This document shows, piece by piece, positions 33,612 to 42,082 of a stretch of DNA of 47,614 bases. This stretch comes from Pseudomonadota bacterium. Its GTDB lineage: Bacteria > Pseudomonadota > Gammaproteobacteria > Burkholderiales > Rhodocyclaceae. Positions within the stretch are counted from its first letter, which is position 1. Each line of letters opens with the position of its first letter. The stretch is taken from NCBI GenBank assembly GCA_018261895.1, contig JAGTRT010000024.1:1-47614 (forward strand), written 5' to 3'. The notes below the pieces were generated by a model, which saw only the letters and a program-made list of their open reading frames with translations, had not been told where the DNA came from and did not search any database. Position numbers and translations under genes: made by a program.

Positions 33612-33639
33612 AAATAAAAAATCCCGCCGCAGCGGGATT
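33612..33639 (-). terminator. rho-independent terminator for the yggX-side operon
   Basis: On the minus strand the stem AATCCCGC and GCGGGATT around TGCG is followed by TTTTATTTT. It closes the rsmE-ppk2-argA-yggX transcript; the plus-strand side lacks a T run. Confidence 0.85.
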
Positions 33640-33659
33640 CTGATCGGTCGACGTTCCGC

Positions 33660-33932
33660 TCAGGCAGCCGGCGGAACGTAGCCCTGAATGCGGTCGGCGC
33701 CTTCGCCGAAGAAATGCTTTTCAACCTGTTCCGACAGGTACTTGCGATGACGGGCATCAACCAGGTTCAGACGATTCTCGTTGATGATCATCGTCTGCAT
33801 CTTGATCCATTGCTGCCACGCTTCCTTCGAAACGTTCTCGAAAATCCGCTGGCCCAGCGCGCCCGGATAGGGCGGCATGTCCAGACCTTCAGCCTCGCGG
33901 CCGAGCTTGATGCAATTGACGGTACGTGCCAT
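33660..33932 (-). CDS. yggX: oxidative damage protection protein / Fe(II)-trafficking protein
   Basis: 90 residues, the standard YggX length. It begins [18 protein letters not shown] with the conserved Cys7 and continues [20 protein letters not shown] and [19 protein letters not shown], all family landmarks. YggX protects Fe-S enzymes from oxidative damage and is linked to iron handling in the cytoplasm. It lies about 30 bases after argA on the same strand and is the last gene before the terminator. Confidence 0.95.
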   Translation of the reverse strand: MARTVNCIKLGREAEGLDMPPYPGALGQRIFENVSKEAWQQWIKMQTMIINENRLNLVDARHRKYLSEQVEKHFFGEGADRIQGYVPPAA

Positions 33933-33962
33933 GTGAAACTCCGTGGGGAATTGATGGAGGAA

Positions 33963-35282
33963 TTATAAAGTCTTGAACAGCACCTTGGAGCGCCGCTGAT
34001 AGTTGTACATGTCGCGCTTGTTGGCCGGCAGATCATCGACCTTGCCCAGCTTGAAACCGCGCTCGACGAACCAGTGTTCGGTCCGCGTCGTCAGCACAAA
34101 AAGGCGCTTGACGCCCGACTTGCGCGCCCGCTTCTCGATCCGCTTCATCAGTTGCTCGCCGTAACCCCACTCGCGATGATCGGGATTGACCGCCAGGCAG
34201 GCCAGTTCTGCCTCGTCCTCGGAATGCGGGTAGAGCGCCGCGCAGCCGACGATGATGCCATCGTGCAGCATGATCGAGAAATGCTCGATCTCGCGCTCCA
34301 GCAGTTCGCGCGGCCGATGCACCAGAATACCTTCCTGCTCCATCGGTTCGATCAGCGCAATCAGCGCCGCGATGTCGTCCGGCTTGGCCTCGCGGATGTT
34401 CTCCAGCGATTCCCGCGTCACCACCGTCCCGACGCCGTCGTGGGTGAACAGTTCGCGCAACAAGGCCCCGTCCTGCTCGAAACTGATCAGGTGCACCCGG
34501 CCGACGCCCGTCCGGCTCGCCCGCATGGCGCAGGGCAGGTACCGGCTGATGTCGGCGGACAACCAGTCGGCATCGCGCAGCATGTCGGCCGCCTCGTCGG
34601 CCGTCATGGCGTCGAGCAACTCGCCGCTGCTGTCGGTCACGCCCCGGCTGTCGGTCAGATAGACCAGCTTGTCGGCCTTGATGGCGATGGCCACGGCCTC
34701 GGCCGCCTCTTCCATCTGCAGGTTGAAGATCTCGCCGGTCGGCGACGGCCCTTCGCAGTTGAGCAGAACGATATTGCCCAGCCCCAATTGGGCGTTGATG
34801 CCCTCGGCGTCGACCTTGCGCACCTTGCCGGCGTAATGCATGTCGATGCCGTCGAGCACGCCGATCGGCTGGCCGGTGATGAAATTGCCGCCGATCACGC
34901 GGATGCGGCTGTTGGCCATCGGCGTATTGGGCAAACCCTGCGACAGCATGGCCTCGATTTCCAGATAGACGCTGCCCACGGCATCGAGCACGCAATCGAG
35001 CGCCTCGGCATCGGTCACCCGATAGCCGCGGTGATATTTCGACTCGAGTTTTTTCTCGGCCAGCTCTTCCTCGATCTGCGGCCGCGCCCCATGCACCAGC
35101 ACCAGGCGGATGCCCAGGCTGACCAGCAGATTGACGTCGTAAGCCAGCGTCTTGGCGAACTCGCTGGCCACCGCCTTGCCGCCGAAGGCAATGACGAAGG
35201 TCTTGCCGCGAAAGGCGTTGATGTAGGGCGTGACCGCCCGGAACCAGGAAACGAAATGCTCGTCGTAAGGGGTATCGCTCAT
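33963..35282 (-). CDS. argA: amino-acid N-acetyltransferase (N-acetylglutamate synthase)
   Basis: 439 residues from ATG 35282, which overlaps the upstream stop by four bases. It catalyses the first step of arginine synthesis, acetylating glutamate. The N-terminal amino-acid-kinase-like domain holds FVIAFGGKAVASEF and LVLVHGARPQIEEEL. The C-terminal GNAT domain (about 290-439) holds ACLAVNPDHREWGYGEQLM with the acetyl-CoA motif. Two-domain organisation and length match classical ArgA. Confidence 0.95.
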   Translation of the reverse strand: MSDTPYDEHFVSWFRAVTPYINAFRGKTFVIAFGGKAVASEFAKTLAYDVNLLVSLGIRLVLVHGARPQIEEELAEKKLESKYHRGYRVTDAEALDCVLDAVGSVYLEIEAMLSQGLPNTPMANSRIRVIGGNFITGQPIGVLDGIDMHYAGKVRKVDAEGINAQLGLGNIVLLNCEGPSPTGEIFNLQMEEAAEAVAIAIKADKLVYLTDSRGVTDSSGELLDAMTADEAADMLRDADWLSADISRYLPCAMRASRTGVGRVHLISFEQDGALLRELFTHDGVGTVVTRESLENIREAKPDDIAALIALIEPMEQEGILVHRPRELLEREIEHFSIMLHDGIIVGCAALYPHSEDEAELACLAVNPDHREWGYGEQLMKRIEKRARKSGVKRLFVLTTRTEHWFVERGFKLGKVDDLPANKRDMYNYQRRSKVLFKTL

Positions 35283-36787
35283 TTTTCCGAATATTTTCCG
35301 TCGTCGTCTTTCAGTGCCGTTTCGATGCGCTCGCACAGTGTTTTCAACACTTTAACCCGGGCGAAGTTCTTGTCGTTGGCCTCAACCAACGTCCAGGGCG
35401 CCAGCCCGGTTGACGTGCGGTCGACCATGTCGCAAACGGCGGACACGTAGTCGTCCCACTTCTCGCGGTTGCGCCAGTCTTCGTCGGTGATCTTGAAACG
35501 CTTGAACTCGGTGTCCTGGCGCTCCTTGAAACGGCGCAACTGCTCGTCGGCACTGATCTGCAACCAGAATTTGACGACGATGGCGCCGGAATCGACCATC
35601 TGGTGCTCGAAATCGTTGATCTCGGCGTAGGCACGCAGCCAGTCGGCTTCGGTGCAAAAGCCCTCGACGCGCTCGACCAGCACACGGCCATACCACGAAC
35701 GGTCGAAAATGGCCGCCCGCCCGGTGCGTGGCAGATGCCGCCAGAAACGCCACAAATACGGCTGCGCCCGCTCTTCCTCGGTCGGCGCGGCAATCGGCAC
35801 GATCTGGTACTGCCGGGCATCCATCGCAGCGCCAATACGGCGGATGGTGCCGCCCTTGCCAGCCGCATCCGAACCTTCAAAAACCAGCACCAGCGAACGC
35901 TTGCCCACAAAACGCGGGTCGCGCACCAGTTCGGAAAGCCGGGACTGGTACTTGGCCAGCTGGCTCTCGTAATCCTTCTTGGCCAGCTTCTGCTTGAGGT
36001 CCAGCTCGCTGAGCACGTTTTTCTGGTCAATGGCATGGACAATCGGCGGCGCCACCGGCACCTGCTGGCGGCCCGCCTGCTGCAGACGGCGCTTCATGGC
36101 GTCGAGCACGATGCGGCCGACGGTCAGCGAGCGATATTCGTCATCCGTCCCCTCGACGATGATCCACGGCGCATGTGCCGTATTGCTGACGCGCAGGACA
36201 TGGCCAGCCACTTCCTGCAGCTTGTTATAGGTCTTCAGGCGTTCATAGCTTTCCTTGGTGACCCGCCAGGCCGTGTTCGGATTCTTTTCCAGGGCCTTGA
36301 GCCGCGTCTTCTGGCCATCCTTGGAAAGATGGAACCAGAACTTGAGGACCAGCGCGCCCTCATTGACCAGCATGGCCTCAAAGCGATTGATATCGTCAAG
36401 GCGCTCATCCATTTCGGAACGGCGCATCGTACCGTTGATCCGGTCGGTAATCGGCTGCGAATACCAGGACCCGGCAAAGATGCCGACCTTGCCCTTGGGC
36501 GGCAGGGCGCGCCAATAGCGCCACATGTAGGGACGGGAACGTTCTTCGTCCGAAGGCGCCGAGAAAGCCAGCGTCGAAATATGGCGCGGATCCATCCAGG
36601 AATAAAGCAGGTTGATGGTCTCGCCCTTGCCACTGCCGTCGACCCCGGAAATCAGGATGACGACCGGGAATTCCTTCTTCTCCAGCATGTCGTACTGAAC
36701 ATCGAGCAAGGCTGCGCGCAACTTCGGCACTTCTTTTTTGAATGTTTCCTTGTCGATCTTGTGGCCCAACTCAGCTGATTCGAACAT
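35279..36787 (-). CDS. pap: polyphosphate:AMP phosphotransferase (two-domain PPK2, class II)
   Basis: 502 residues made of two fused PPK2 domains. Each has a Walker A: ISGVDGSGKGETINLLYSW near residue 48 and FEGSDAAGKGGTIRRIGAAM in the second half. Each also has the lid-type segment with RYWRALPPKGK or RFWRHLPRTGR and the SWY motif (FAGSWYSQP, FDRSWYGRV). The enzyme phosphorylates AMP to ADP with polyphosphate, and in double-domain forms the C-terminal half is generally the active one. It is placed 3 bases after rsmE and overlaps argA. A single organism-level theme of phosphate storage is suggested by the nearby Pst/Pho genes. Confidence 0.93.
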   Translation of the reverse strand: MFESAELGHKIDKETFKKEVPKLRAALLDVQYDMLEKKEFPVVILISGVDGSGKGETINLLYSWMDPRHISTLAFSAPSDEERSRPYMWRYWRALPPKGKVGIFAGSWYSQPITDRINGTMRRSEMDERLDDINRFEAMLVNEGALVLKFWFHLSKDGQKTRLKALEKNPNTAWRVTKESYERLKTYNKLQEVAGHVLRVSNTAHAPWIIVEGTDDEYRSLTVGRIVLDAMKRRLQQAGRQQVPVAPPIVHAIDQKNVLSELDLKQKLAKKDYESQLAKYQSRLSELVRDPRFVGKRSLVLVFEGSDAAGKGGTIRRIGAAMDARQYQIVPIAAPTEEERAQPYLWRFWRHLPRTGRAAIFDRSWYGRVLVERVEGFCTEADWLRAYAEINDFEHQMVDSGAIVVKFWLQISADEQLRRFKERQDTEFKRFKITDEDWRNREKWDDYVSAVCDMVDRTSTGLAPWTLVEANDKNFARVKVLKTLCERIETALKDDDGKYSEK

Positions 36788-36790
36788 TGC

Positions 36791-37528
36791 CTACCCCTCC
36801 CTGAAATCACCCCATAAAGCCTGCATCGCTGCCAGCGCAGCCAGGCCCGCCGTTTCCGTACGCAAAATCCGCGGCCCCATGCGGACGGCCTGAAAACCGG
36901 CCTGCTTCGCCGCGATCACTTCCTGCGGATCGAGCCCCCCTTCGGCACCGATCAACAGTTGAACCTCGCCGACCGGCTCGATCGACGCCAGCGTCTGCTC
37001 GGCATCCGGCGCCAGCATCAGGCGCAGCACACCGTCGGCCGGCCTGGCCAGCCAGTTTTCCAGCTTCTCCAGCGGCGCCACCAGCGGCACCTGGTTACGC
37101 CCGCATTGCTCGCAGGCCGAGGCGACCACGCCCTGCCAGTGGGCGACCCGCTTGCCGGCACGCTCGCCGGACAGGCGCAGCACGCTGCGCCGGCTCTCGA
37201 CCGGCACAATGCAGCGGACACCCAGCTCGACCGCCTTCTGGATGGTGAAATCCATCTTGTCGCCCGCCTGCAGCGCCTGGACCAGCGTGATGGACAAAGA
37301 CGACTCGCGCTCGACGTCGACCCACGCGGCCAGCTCGGCGACCACACGATCGCGTTCGATGCGCTGGATGTGCGCCGGATACTCGCCGCCACGGCCATCG
37401 AAGAGCACCATCGGTGCGCCGGGCTGCAGGCGCAACACGCGCACCGCATGGCGAGCCACCGGCTCGGGCAATTCAACGTGCGCCCCCGGTGAAAGGGCTT
37501 CTCGGCAGTAAAAACGGGGTAAATTCAT
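36791..37528 (-). CDS. rsmE: 16S rRNA (uracil1498-N3)-methyltransferase
   Basis: 245 residues from ATG 37528 (MNLPRFYCRE is the typical RsmE start). It is a SPOUT-class methyltransferase that modifies U1498 in 16S rRNA. The C-terminal knot is visible in LLIGAEGGLDPQEV and MGPRILRTETAGLAALAAM, the SAM-binding trefoil. The N-terminal PUA-like part includes HAVRVLRLQPGAPMVLFDG. It heads the minus-strand operon and is divergent from the thioredoxin-like gene, with only 41 bases between the two start codons. Confidence 0.95.
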   Translation of the reverse strand: MNLPRFYCREALSPGAHVELPEPVARHAVRVLRLQPGAPMVLFDGRGGEYPAHIQRIERDRVVAELAAWVDVERESSLSITLVQALQAGDKMDFTIQKAVELGVRCIVPVESRRSVLRLSGERAGKRVAHWQGVVASACEQCGRNQVPLVAPLEKLENWLARPADGVLRLMLAPDAEQTLASIEPVGEVQLLIGAEGGLDPQEVIAAKQAGFQAVRMGPRILRTETAGLAALAAMQALWGDFREG

Positions 37529-37569
37529 CGGTGCTATTATGGGCGAAATGCGTTTTGGAGTGGAAAAAC

Positions 37570-38124
37570 ATGGTCGCCTTGAACCCGCCGGTGTGTGATT
37601 TCGGACAACCCGCCATCGATTTCGACCTGCCCGGCATCGACGGCAAGCGCCACACGCTGGCAAGCTGCCGCGGCCCCAACGGACTGCTGGTCATGTTCAT
37701 CTGCAACCACTGCCCGTTCGTCAAGGCAATCATCGACCGCCTGATCCGCGACTGCCGCGAACTCGCCAGCGCCGGCATCGGTTGCGTCGCGATCATGAGC
37801 AACGACATTGCCGCCTACCCGGAGGATGCGCCCGAATCGATGGCACGCTGGGCGACCGAACTGGATTTCCCCTTCCCCTATCTCTACGACGAAACCCAGT
37901 CCGTGGCGCGGGCCTACGGCGCAGTGTGCACGCCGGACTTTTTTGGCTACAACGCCCGCCTCGAACTCCAGTACCGTGGCCGACTCGATGCCTCCGGGCG
38001 CGCACCGGCAGCGCCGGATGCACGGCGCGAGCTTTTCGAGGCGATGCGGCAGATTGCCACCACCGGCCAAGGCCCCGCCGAGCAGACCGCATCCATCGGC
38101 TGCTCGATCAAATGGCACAACTAG
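37570..38124 (+). CDS. thioredoxin-like/redoxin-family protein
   Basis: 184 residues from ATG 37570. The redoxin fold is indicated by FGQPAIDFDLPGIDGKRHTL, then LLVMFICNHCPFVKAIIDRL with a CxxC pair (CNHC) followed by PFVK, then YLYDETQSVARAYGAVCTPD. This CNHCPFVK subgroup is annotated as thioredoxin-family or AhpC/TSA-like protein and is probably cytoplasmic, as no signal peptide is present. The reaction is likely thiol-disulfide or peroxide chemistry; the partner is unknown. It ends with SIGCSIKWHN. Confidence 0.85.
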   Translation: MVALNPPVCDFGQPAIDFDLPGIDGKRHTLASCRGPNGLLVMFICNHCPFVKAIIDRLIRDCRELASAGIGCVAIMSNDIAAYPEDAPESMARWATELDFPFPYLYDETQSVARAYGAVCTPDFFGYNARLELQYRGRLDASGRAPAAPDARRELFEAMRQIATTGQGPAEQTASIGCSIKWHN

Positions 38125-38221
38125 CAAACAACTGCCAGAAGTAAAAAAGCGGCTTTCGCCAATGGCTAGAGCCTGAGCGCTAGGCTATGATTCAACATCG
38201 TTTTGTTGCTGGCCATCCTCG

Positions 38222-40324
38222 TTGAATCTTCCGGACCTTTCCTCTCCAGTATCCGTCGATATCAGGCGCCAGCTCGCTTACCTTCAGTCGGTCGTCTCGA
38301 ACATGCCTCAAGGCATCTGCGTGTTCGACGAGAAGCTTTGTCTGCGCGTCTGGAATCAAGGTTTCATCGATGCGCTCGGCCTGCCTCCCGAGATCGTCTG
38401 CGAAGGGGTTCATTTCGCCGAATTGATGCGCATCCCGGCCAGTCGCGGCGACTGCGGCCCAGGCGATACCGAGGCCATTGTCGAGGGACTGACGGCCGAA
38501 GCCGGCAAATTCGAAGCCCAGCGCTTCGAGCGCACCCACCCGAGCGGACGGGCCTACCTGATCCAGCGCGAACCGCTCCTCATCGACCAGCAACCGGGCG
38601 GTTTCATCGCCACCTATACCGACATCTCGGAACAGCGCGCCAGCGCCGAACGCGAGCAACTGGCCCAGAAGGTCTATACCCATACGCCGGCCGGCATCAT
38701 TTTCACGGACGAAGAACACCGCATCCTGTCGATCAACCCGGCAACCACCCAGATGACCGGCTACGAGGCCTTCGAACTGGTCGGTCTGACCGTCTTCGGA
38801 CTGATCGACCTTCACGGCGAGCAGGCACGTCAGGATTTCGAAGCCGACCTGGCGCAGCGTGCGTCGTGGCAGGGCGAACTGGACATCACGCGCAAGAACG
38901 GCAAGGGCTTCCCGGCCGGCACCCGGGTTAACCGGGTCGACGACCCCCAGAGCGGCCTGCCGGCACACTACGTCTGGATTCTGGCCGACATCACGGAACA
39001 CAAGCAATCCGAGGAGCGCATGCGGCACATCGCCCAGCACGATGCGCTGACCGGCCTGCCCAACCGCATGGCCCTGCTCCTGCGCCTCGCCCAGCTGCTG
39101 CCCGAGGCGCGTCGCCATGGCTGGCGGGTCGCCATGATGTTCCTCGACCTCGACCGCTTCAAGATCATCAACGACACCCTGGGCCACCAGATTGGCGACG
39201 AACTGTTGCGGGAAGTGGCCTGCCGCCTGTCGCGGGTCGTCCGCGAGACCGATTTCGTGGCCCGCCTGGGCGGTGACGAATTCGTCATCATCCTGCCCGG
39301 CATCTCGTCGGCTGCCGACGCCGCTGTCGTCGCCGGCAAGGCCATCGCGACGCTGGCCTCGCCCATCGAGGCCAACGGACACGAGCTCCACACCAGCCCG
39401 TCGATCGGCATCAGCGTCTTCCCGGATGACGGTCCGGACGGCGACACCATCCTGAAGAATGCCGACACGGCGATGTACCACGCCAAGGCGGCCGGCAGAA
39501 ACAACTTCCAGTTTTTTGCCACGGAAATGAATCTGGCGACCTCCGAACGCCTGAGCATCGAACACAAGCTGCGTCACGCGATGAGCCGCAACGAGCTGGC
39601 GTTGTGTTTCCAGCCGCAATTCAAGGCCGGGGACATCACGCCGACGGGCGTCGAAGCCCTGCTCCGCTGGCACCACCCGACCGAAGGCATGATCTCGCCG
39701 GCGCGCTTCATCCCCATCGCCGAAGAGACCGGGATCATCGTCGAGATCGGCGAATGGGTCCTGGCAACCGCCTGTCGCGAGATGAAGCGCTGGATCGATG
39801 CCGGCATGAAACCCATCCGAATCGCGGTTAACGTTTCGGCCCGCCAACTGCGCCGCCGCGATTTCTGCGAAACCGTCGCCAATGCACTAACCCTGTCCGG
39901 CCTTCCGGCAGAACTGCTGGAACTGGAAATCACGGAAAGCGCGGTCATGGAAAATCCGCAGGAGGCCATCCTGATTTTGCAGCGCCTGGGCGGCATGGGC
40001 GTCACACTGGCCATCGACGATTTCGGGACGGGCTATTCCTCGCTCGCCTATCTGAAGCTGTTCCCGATCGATCACCTGAAAATCGACCGCTCCTTCGTTG
40101 CCGACATTGAAACCGACCTCAACGACCGGGCCATCGCATTCGGCACCATTGCCCTGGCCCATTCGCTCGGCCTCAAGGTCATTGCCGAGGGCGTCGAAAC
40201 CGAAGACCAGCTCGAACTCCTGCGCACCAACGGCTGCGACGAGGTGCAGGGCTTCCTGCTCAGCAAACCCCTGTCCAGCGCAGCAGCCTTTAGCTTCCTC
40301 CACGCAAGGTGCCCGGCAGAGTAA
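38222..40324 (+). CDS. PAS-PAS-GGDEF-EAL c-di-GMP protein
   Basis: 700 residues with a TTG start at 38222; the next ATG (38303) would cut into the first PAS domain, so the early start is preferred. PAS-type domains are at about 18-135 (SVVSNMPQGICVFDEKLCLR) and 150-262. GGDEF is intact (ARLGGDEFVII, 350-354) with an RxxD site (RETD, 341-344). EAL is intact (EAL at 478-480, NVSARQL, ELEITES, IDDFGTGYSSLAYLK, KIDRSF, IAEGVE). Both synthesis and breakdown of c-di-GMP are possible. It is cytoplasmic. Confidence 0.92.
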   Translation: MNLPDLSSPVSVDIRRQLAYLQSVVSNMPQGICVFDEKLCLRVWNQGFIDALGLPPEIVCEGVHFAELMRIPASRGDCGPGDTEAIVEGLTAEAGKFEAQRFERTHPSGRAYLIQREPLLIDQQPGGFIATYTDISEQRASAEREQLAQKVYTHTPAGIIFTDEEHRILSINPATTQMTGYEAFELVGLTVFGLIDLHGEQARQDFEADLAQRASWQGELDITRKNGKGFPAGTRVNRVDDPQSGLPAHYVWILADITEHKQSEERMRHIAQHDALTGLPNRMALLLRLAQLLPEARRHGWRVAMMFLDLDRFKIINDTLGHQIGDELLREVACRLSRVVRETDFVARLGGDEFVIILPGISSAADAAVVAGKAIATLASPIEANGHELHTSPSIGISVFPDDGPDGDTILKNADTAMYHAKAAGRNNFQFFATEMNLATSERLSIEHKLRHAMSRNELALCFQPQFKAGDITPTGVEALLRWHHPTEGMISPARFIPIAEETGIIVEIGEWVLATACREMKRWIDAGMKPIRIAVNVSARQLRRRDFCETVANALTLSGLPAELLELEITESAVMENPQEAILILQRLGGMGVTLAIDDFGTGYSSLAYLKLFPIDHLKIDRSFVADIETDLNDRAIAFGTIALAHSLGLKVIAEGVETEDQLELLRTNGCDEVQGFLLSKPLSSAAAFSFLHARCPAE

Positions 40325-40357
40325 AATTGCGCTTTTGTCATTGAAGCAGGGGTTCTC

Positions 40358-41297
40358 ATGGCACAGCGCACGCTGGCTCGCTATCTCACCGAAGAGCAAC
40401 GCAACAAGGGCGTCATCACCGGCGACCTGAAGTTCCTGATTGAAATCGTTTCCCGCGCCTGCCAGGCCATCTCCATCGCCATCGGCAAGGGCGGACTGGG
40501 CGGCGTGCTCGGCGAAGCCGGCAGCGACAATGTACAAGGCGAAGCCCAGAAGAAGCTCGATGTCCTGTCCAACGACATCCTGCTCGACGCCAACGAATGG
40601 GGCGGCCACCTTGCGGCCATGGCCTCGGAGGAGATGGATCTCCCGCACCTGGTCCCGCACCGCTATCCGCAGGGGGAATACCTGCTGACCTTCGACCCGC
40701 TCGATGGCTCCTCGAACATCGACGTCAATGTCTCGATCGGCACCATTTTCTCCGTCCTCAAATGCCCCGACGGCGCCGACCTGTCCACCCCGGAGGCCGC
40801 CGAAGCCGCCTTCCTGCAGCCGGGTACGGCGCAGGTCGCCGCCGGTTACGCAGTCTATGGCCCGACCACGCTGCTCGTCCTGACCGTGGGCGATGGGGTC
40901 GTCGTGTTTACGCTCGATCGCGAACAGGGCCAGTTCATCCTGACCCAGGAAAACGTGCAGATCCCGGCCGACACCAAGGAATTCGCCATCAACATGGCCA
41001 ACCAGCGCTTCTGGGAAGCCCCGGGCCTCGATGGTCGCCGACGTACATCGCATCATGACGCGCGGCGGCATCTTCATGTACCCGATGGACAGTAAGCTCA
41101 AGGGCCAGGGTGGCAAGCTGCGCCTGATGTACGAAGCCAACCCGATGGCCTTCCTCGTCGAGCAGGCTGGCGGCGCGGCCACGACCGGCCGTCAACGCAT
41201 CCTCGACATTCAACCGGAAAAGCTGCACCAGCGCGTTCCGGTCATCCTCGGATCGAAAAACGAGGTCGACCGCGTTGCTAGCTACCACGCCGGCTGA
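40358..41297 (+). pseudogene. fbp: fructose-1,6-bisphosphatase, disrupted by an out-of-frame deletion
   Basis: Class I FBPase hydrolyses fructose-1,6-bisphosphate in gluconeogenesis and the Calvin cycle. The first frame gives [10 protein letters not shown] through [20 protein letters not shown] (metal site) to NQRFWEAP. The conserved continuation [20 protein letters not shown] then appears one frame over, starting near 41025, and runs to the stop at 41297. From the family, roughly 28 residues (the [20 protein letters not shown] region) are absent at the junction near 41017-41028. Both halves otherwise look intact. It may be a real deletion or an assembly error; as written, no full FBPase is encoded. 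Confidence 0.85.
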
Positions 41298-41337
41298 CCT
41301 GCTACATTTACCCATTCGACACCGTTAGGACACAGCG

Positions 41338-41970
41338 ATGAAACCAGTCAGCATTGCACTCCTCCTCGCCGCCGGCGCCATGATCGCCGGCTGCAAGAGC
41401 AACGAGTCCAAACCCGCGGAATCCGCGCCACCGCCCGCTGCTACCGCAGCCCCCGCGCCGGCGGCACCGGCTGCGGCCAAGCCGGAATGCCAACCGGCAT
41501 CGGCCGCCAAAAAGAAGACCACCAAGAAGTCGAGCAAGAAGACCGAGGAAGCCGCGCCAGCCGAATGCGAACCGGCCCCGGCAGCAGCACCGGCAGCCAA
41601 ACCGGCACCCGCTGCAGCCGCGAGCACAGCGGCGCCAGCCAACGCCACGTCCGGCAAGAACTGCAACCCCTGTGTCGTGAAATCACGGGACGGCTCATTT
41701 GACGGCGAAATCTACGGCAACATCCCGCCGGGCAGCCGCTGGGCACAACTGCGCATCGGCATGGAACAGCCGGAAGTCGAACGACTGATCGGCGTCAGCC
41801 ACCAGGTACATGCCTATCCCACCGCCAAGGCCTGGGTTCCGTTCTATTACGGCACGGACCGCCATCGCTACGAAGTCAGCTATCCGGGTTACGGTAGCGT
41901 CTCCTACACCGGCGGCAGCTGGGGTGGTGGTCGCGGCGTCCTGATGATGATCAATTACGACGGCAAGTAA
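41338..41970 (+). CDS. Ala/Pro/Lys-rich lipoprotein with BamE/SmpA-like C-terminal domain
   Basis: 210 residues. The lipoprotein signal is IALLLAAGAMIAGC, with lipidation expected at Cys19. A long low-complexity spacer follows (Ala/Pro, with KKKTTKKSSKK). The C-terminal about 90 residues form a domain with GNIPPGSRWAQLRIGMEQ then PEVERLIGVSHQVHAYPTAK and VPFYYGTDRHRYEV, in the style of BamE/SmpA modules (L.iGM...V..liG.P). The protein at 45167-45583 has the same domain. It is presumably anchored in the outer membrane; function unknown. Confidence 0.75.
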   Translation: MKPVSIALLLAAGAMIAGCKSNESKPAESAPPPAATAAPAPAAPAAAKPECQPASAAKKKTTKKSSKKTEEAAPAECEPAPAAAPAAKPAPAAAASTAAPANATSGKNCNPCVVKSRDGSFDGEIYGNIPPGSRWAQLRIGMEQPEVERLIGVSHQVHAYPTAKAWVPFYYGTDRHRYEVSYPGYGSVSYTGGSWGGGRGVLMMINYDGK

Positions 41971-41981
41971 TCCGCATCTCC

Positions 41982-42009
41982 GATCCGGTGGCCTGACGAC
42001 CGCCGGATC
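41982..42009 (+). other. strong hairpin between the lipoprotein gene and tkt
   Basis: A 10-bp stem (GATCCGGTGG and CCGCCGGATC with one wobble pair) around CCTGACGA. It has no T run after it, so it may be a transcript-end stabiliser or processing site rather than an intrinsic terminator. Confidence 0.5.
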
Positions 42010-42082
42010 GCAAATCCGCCCTACACAAGAAGGGCCTTTTACCGGATAATTTAGCCTTTTCAGCAGGCTGGATTTCCGGATC

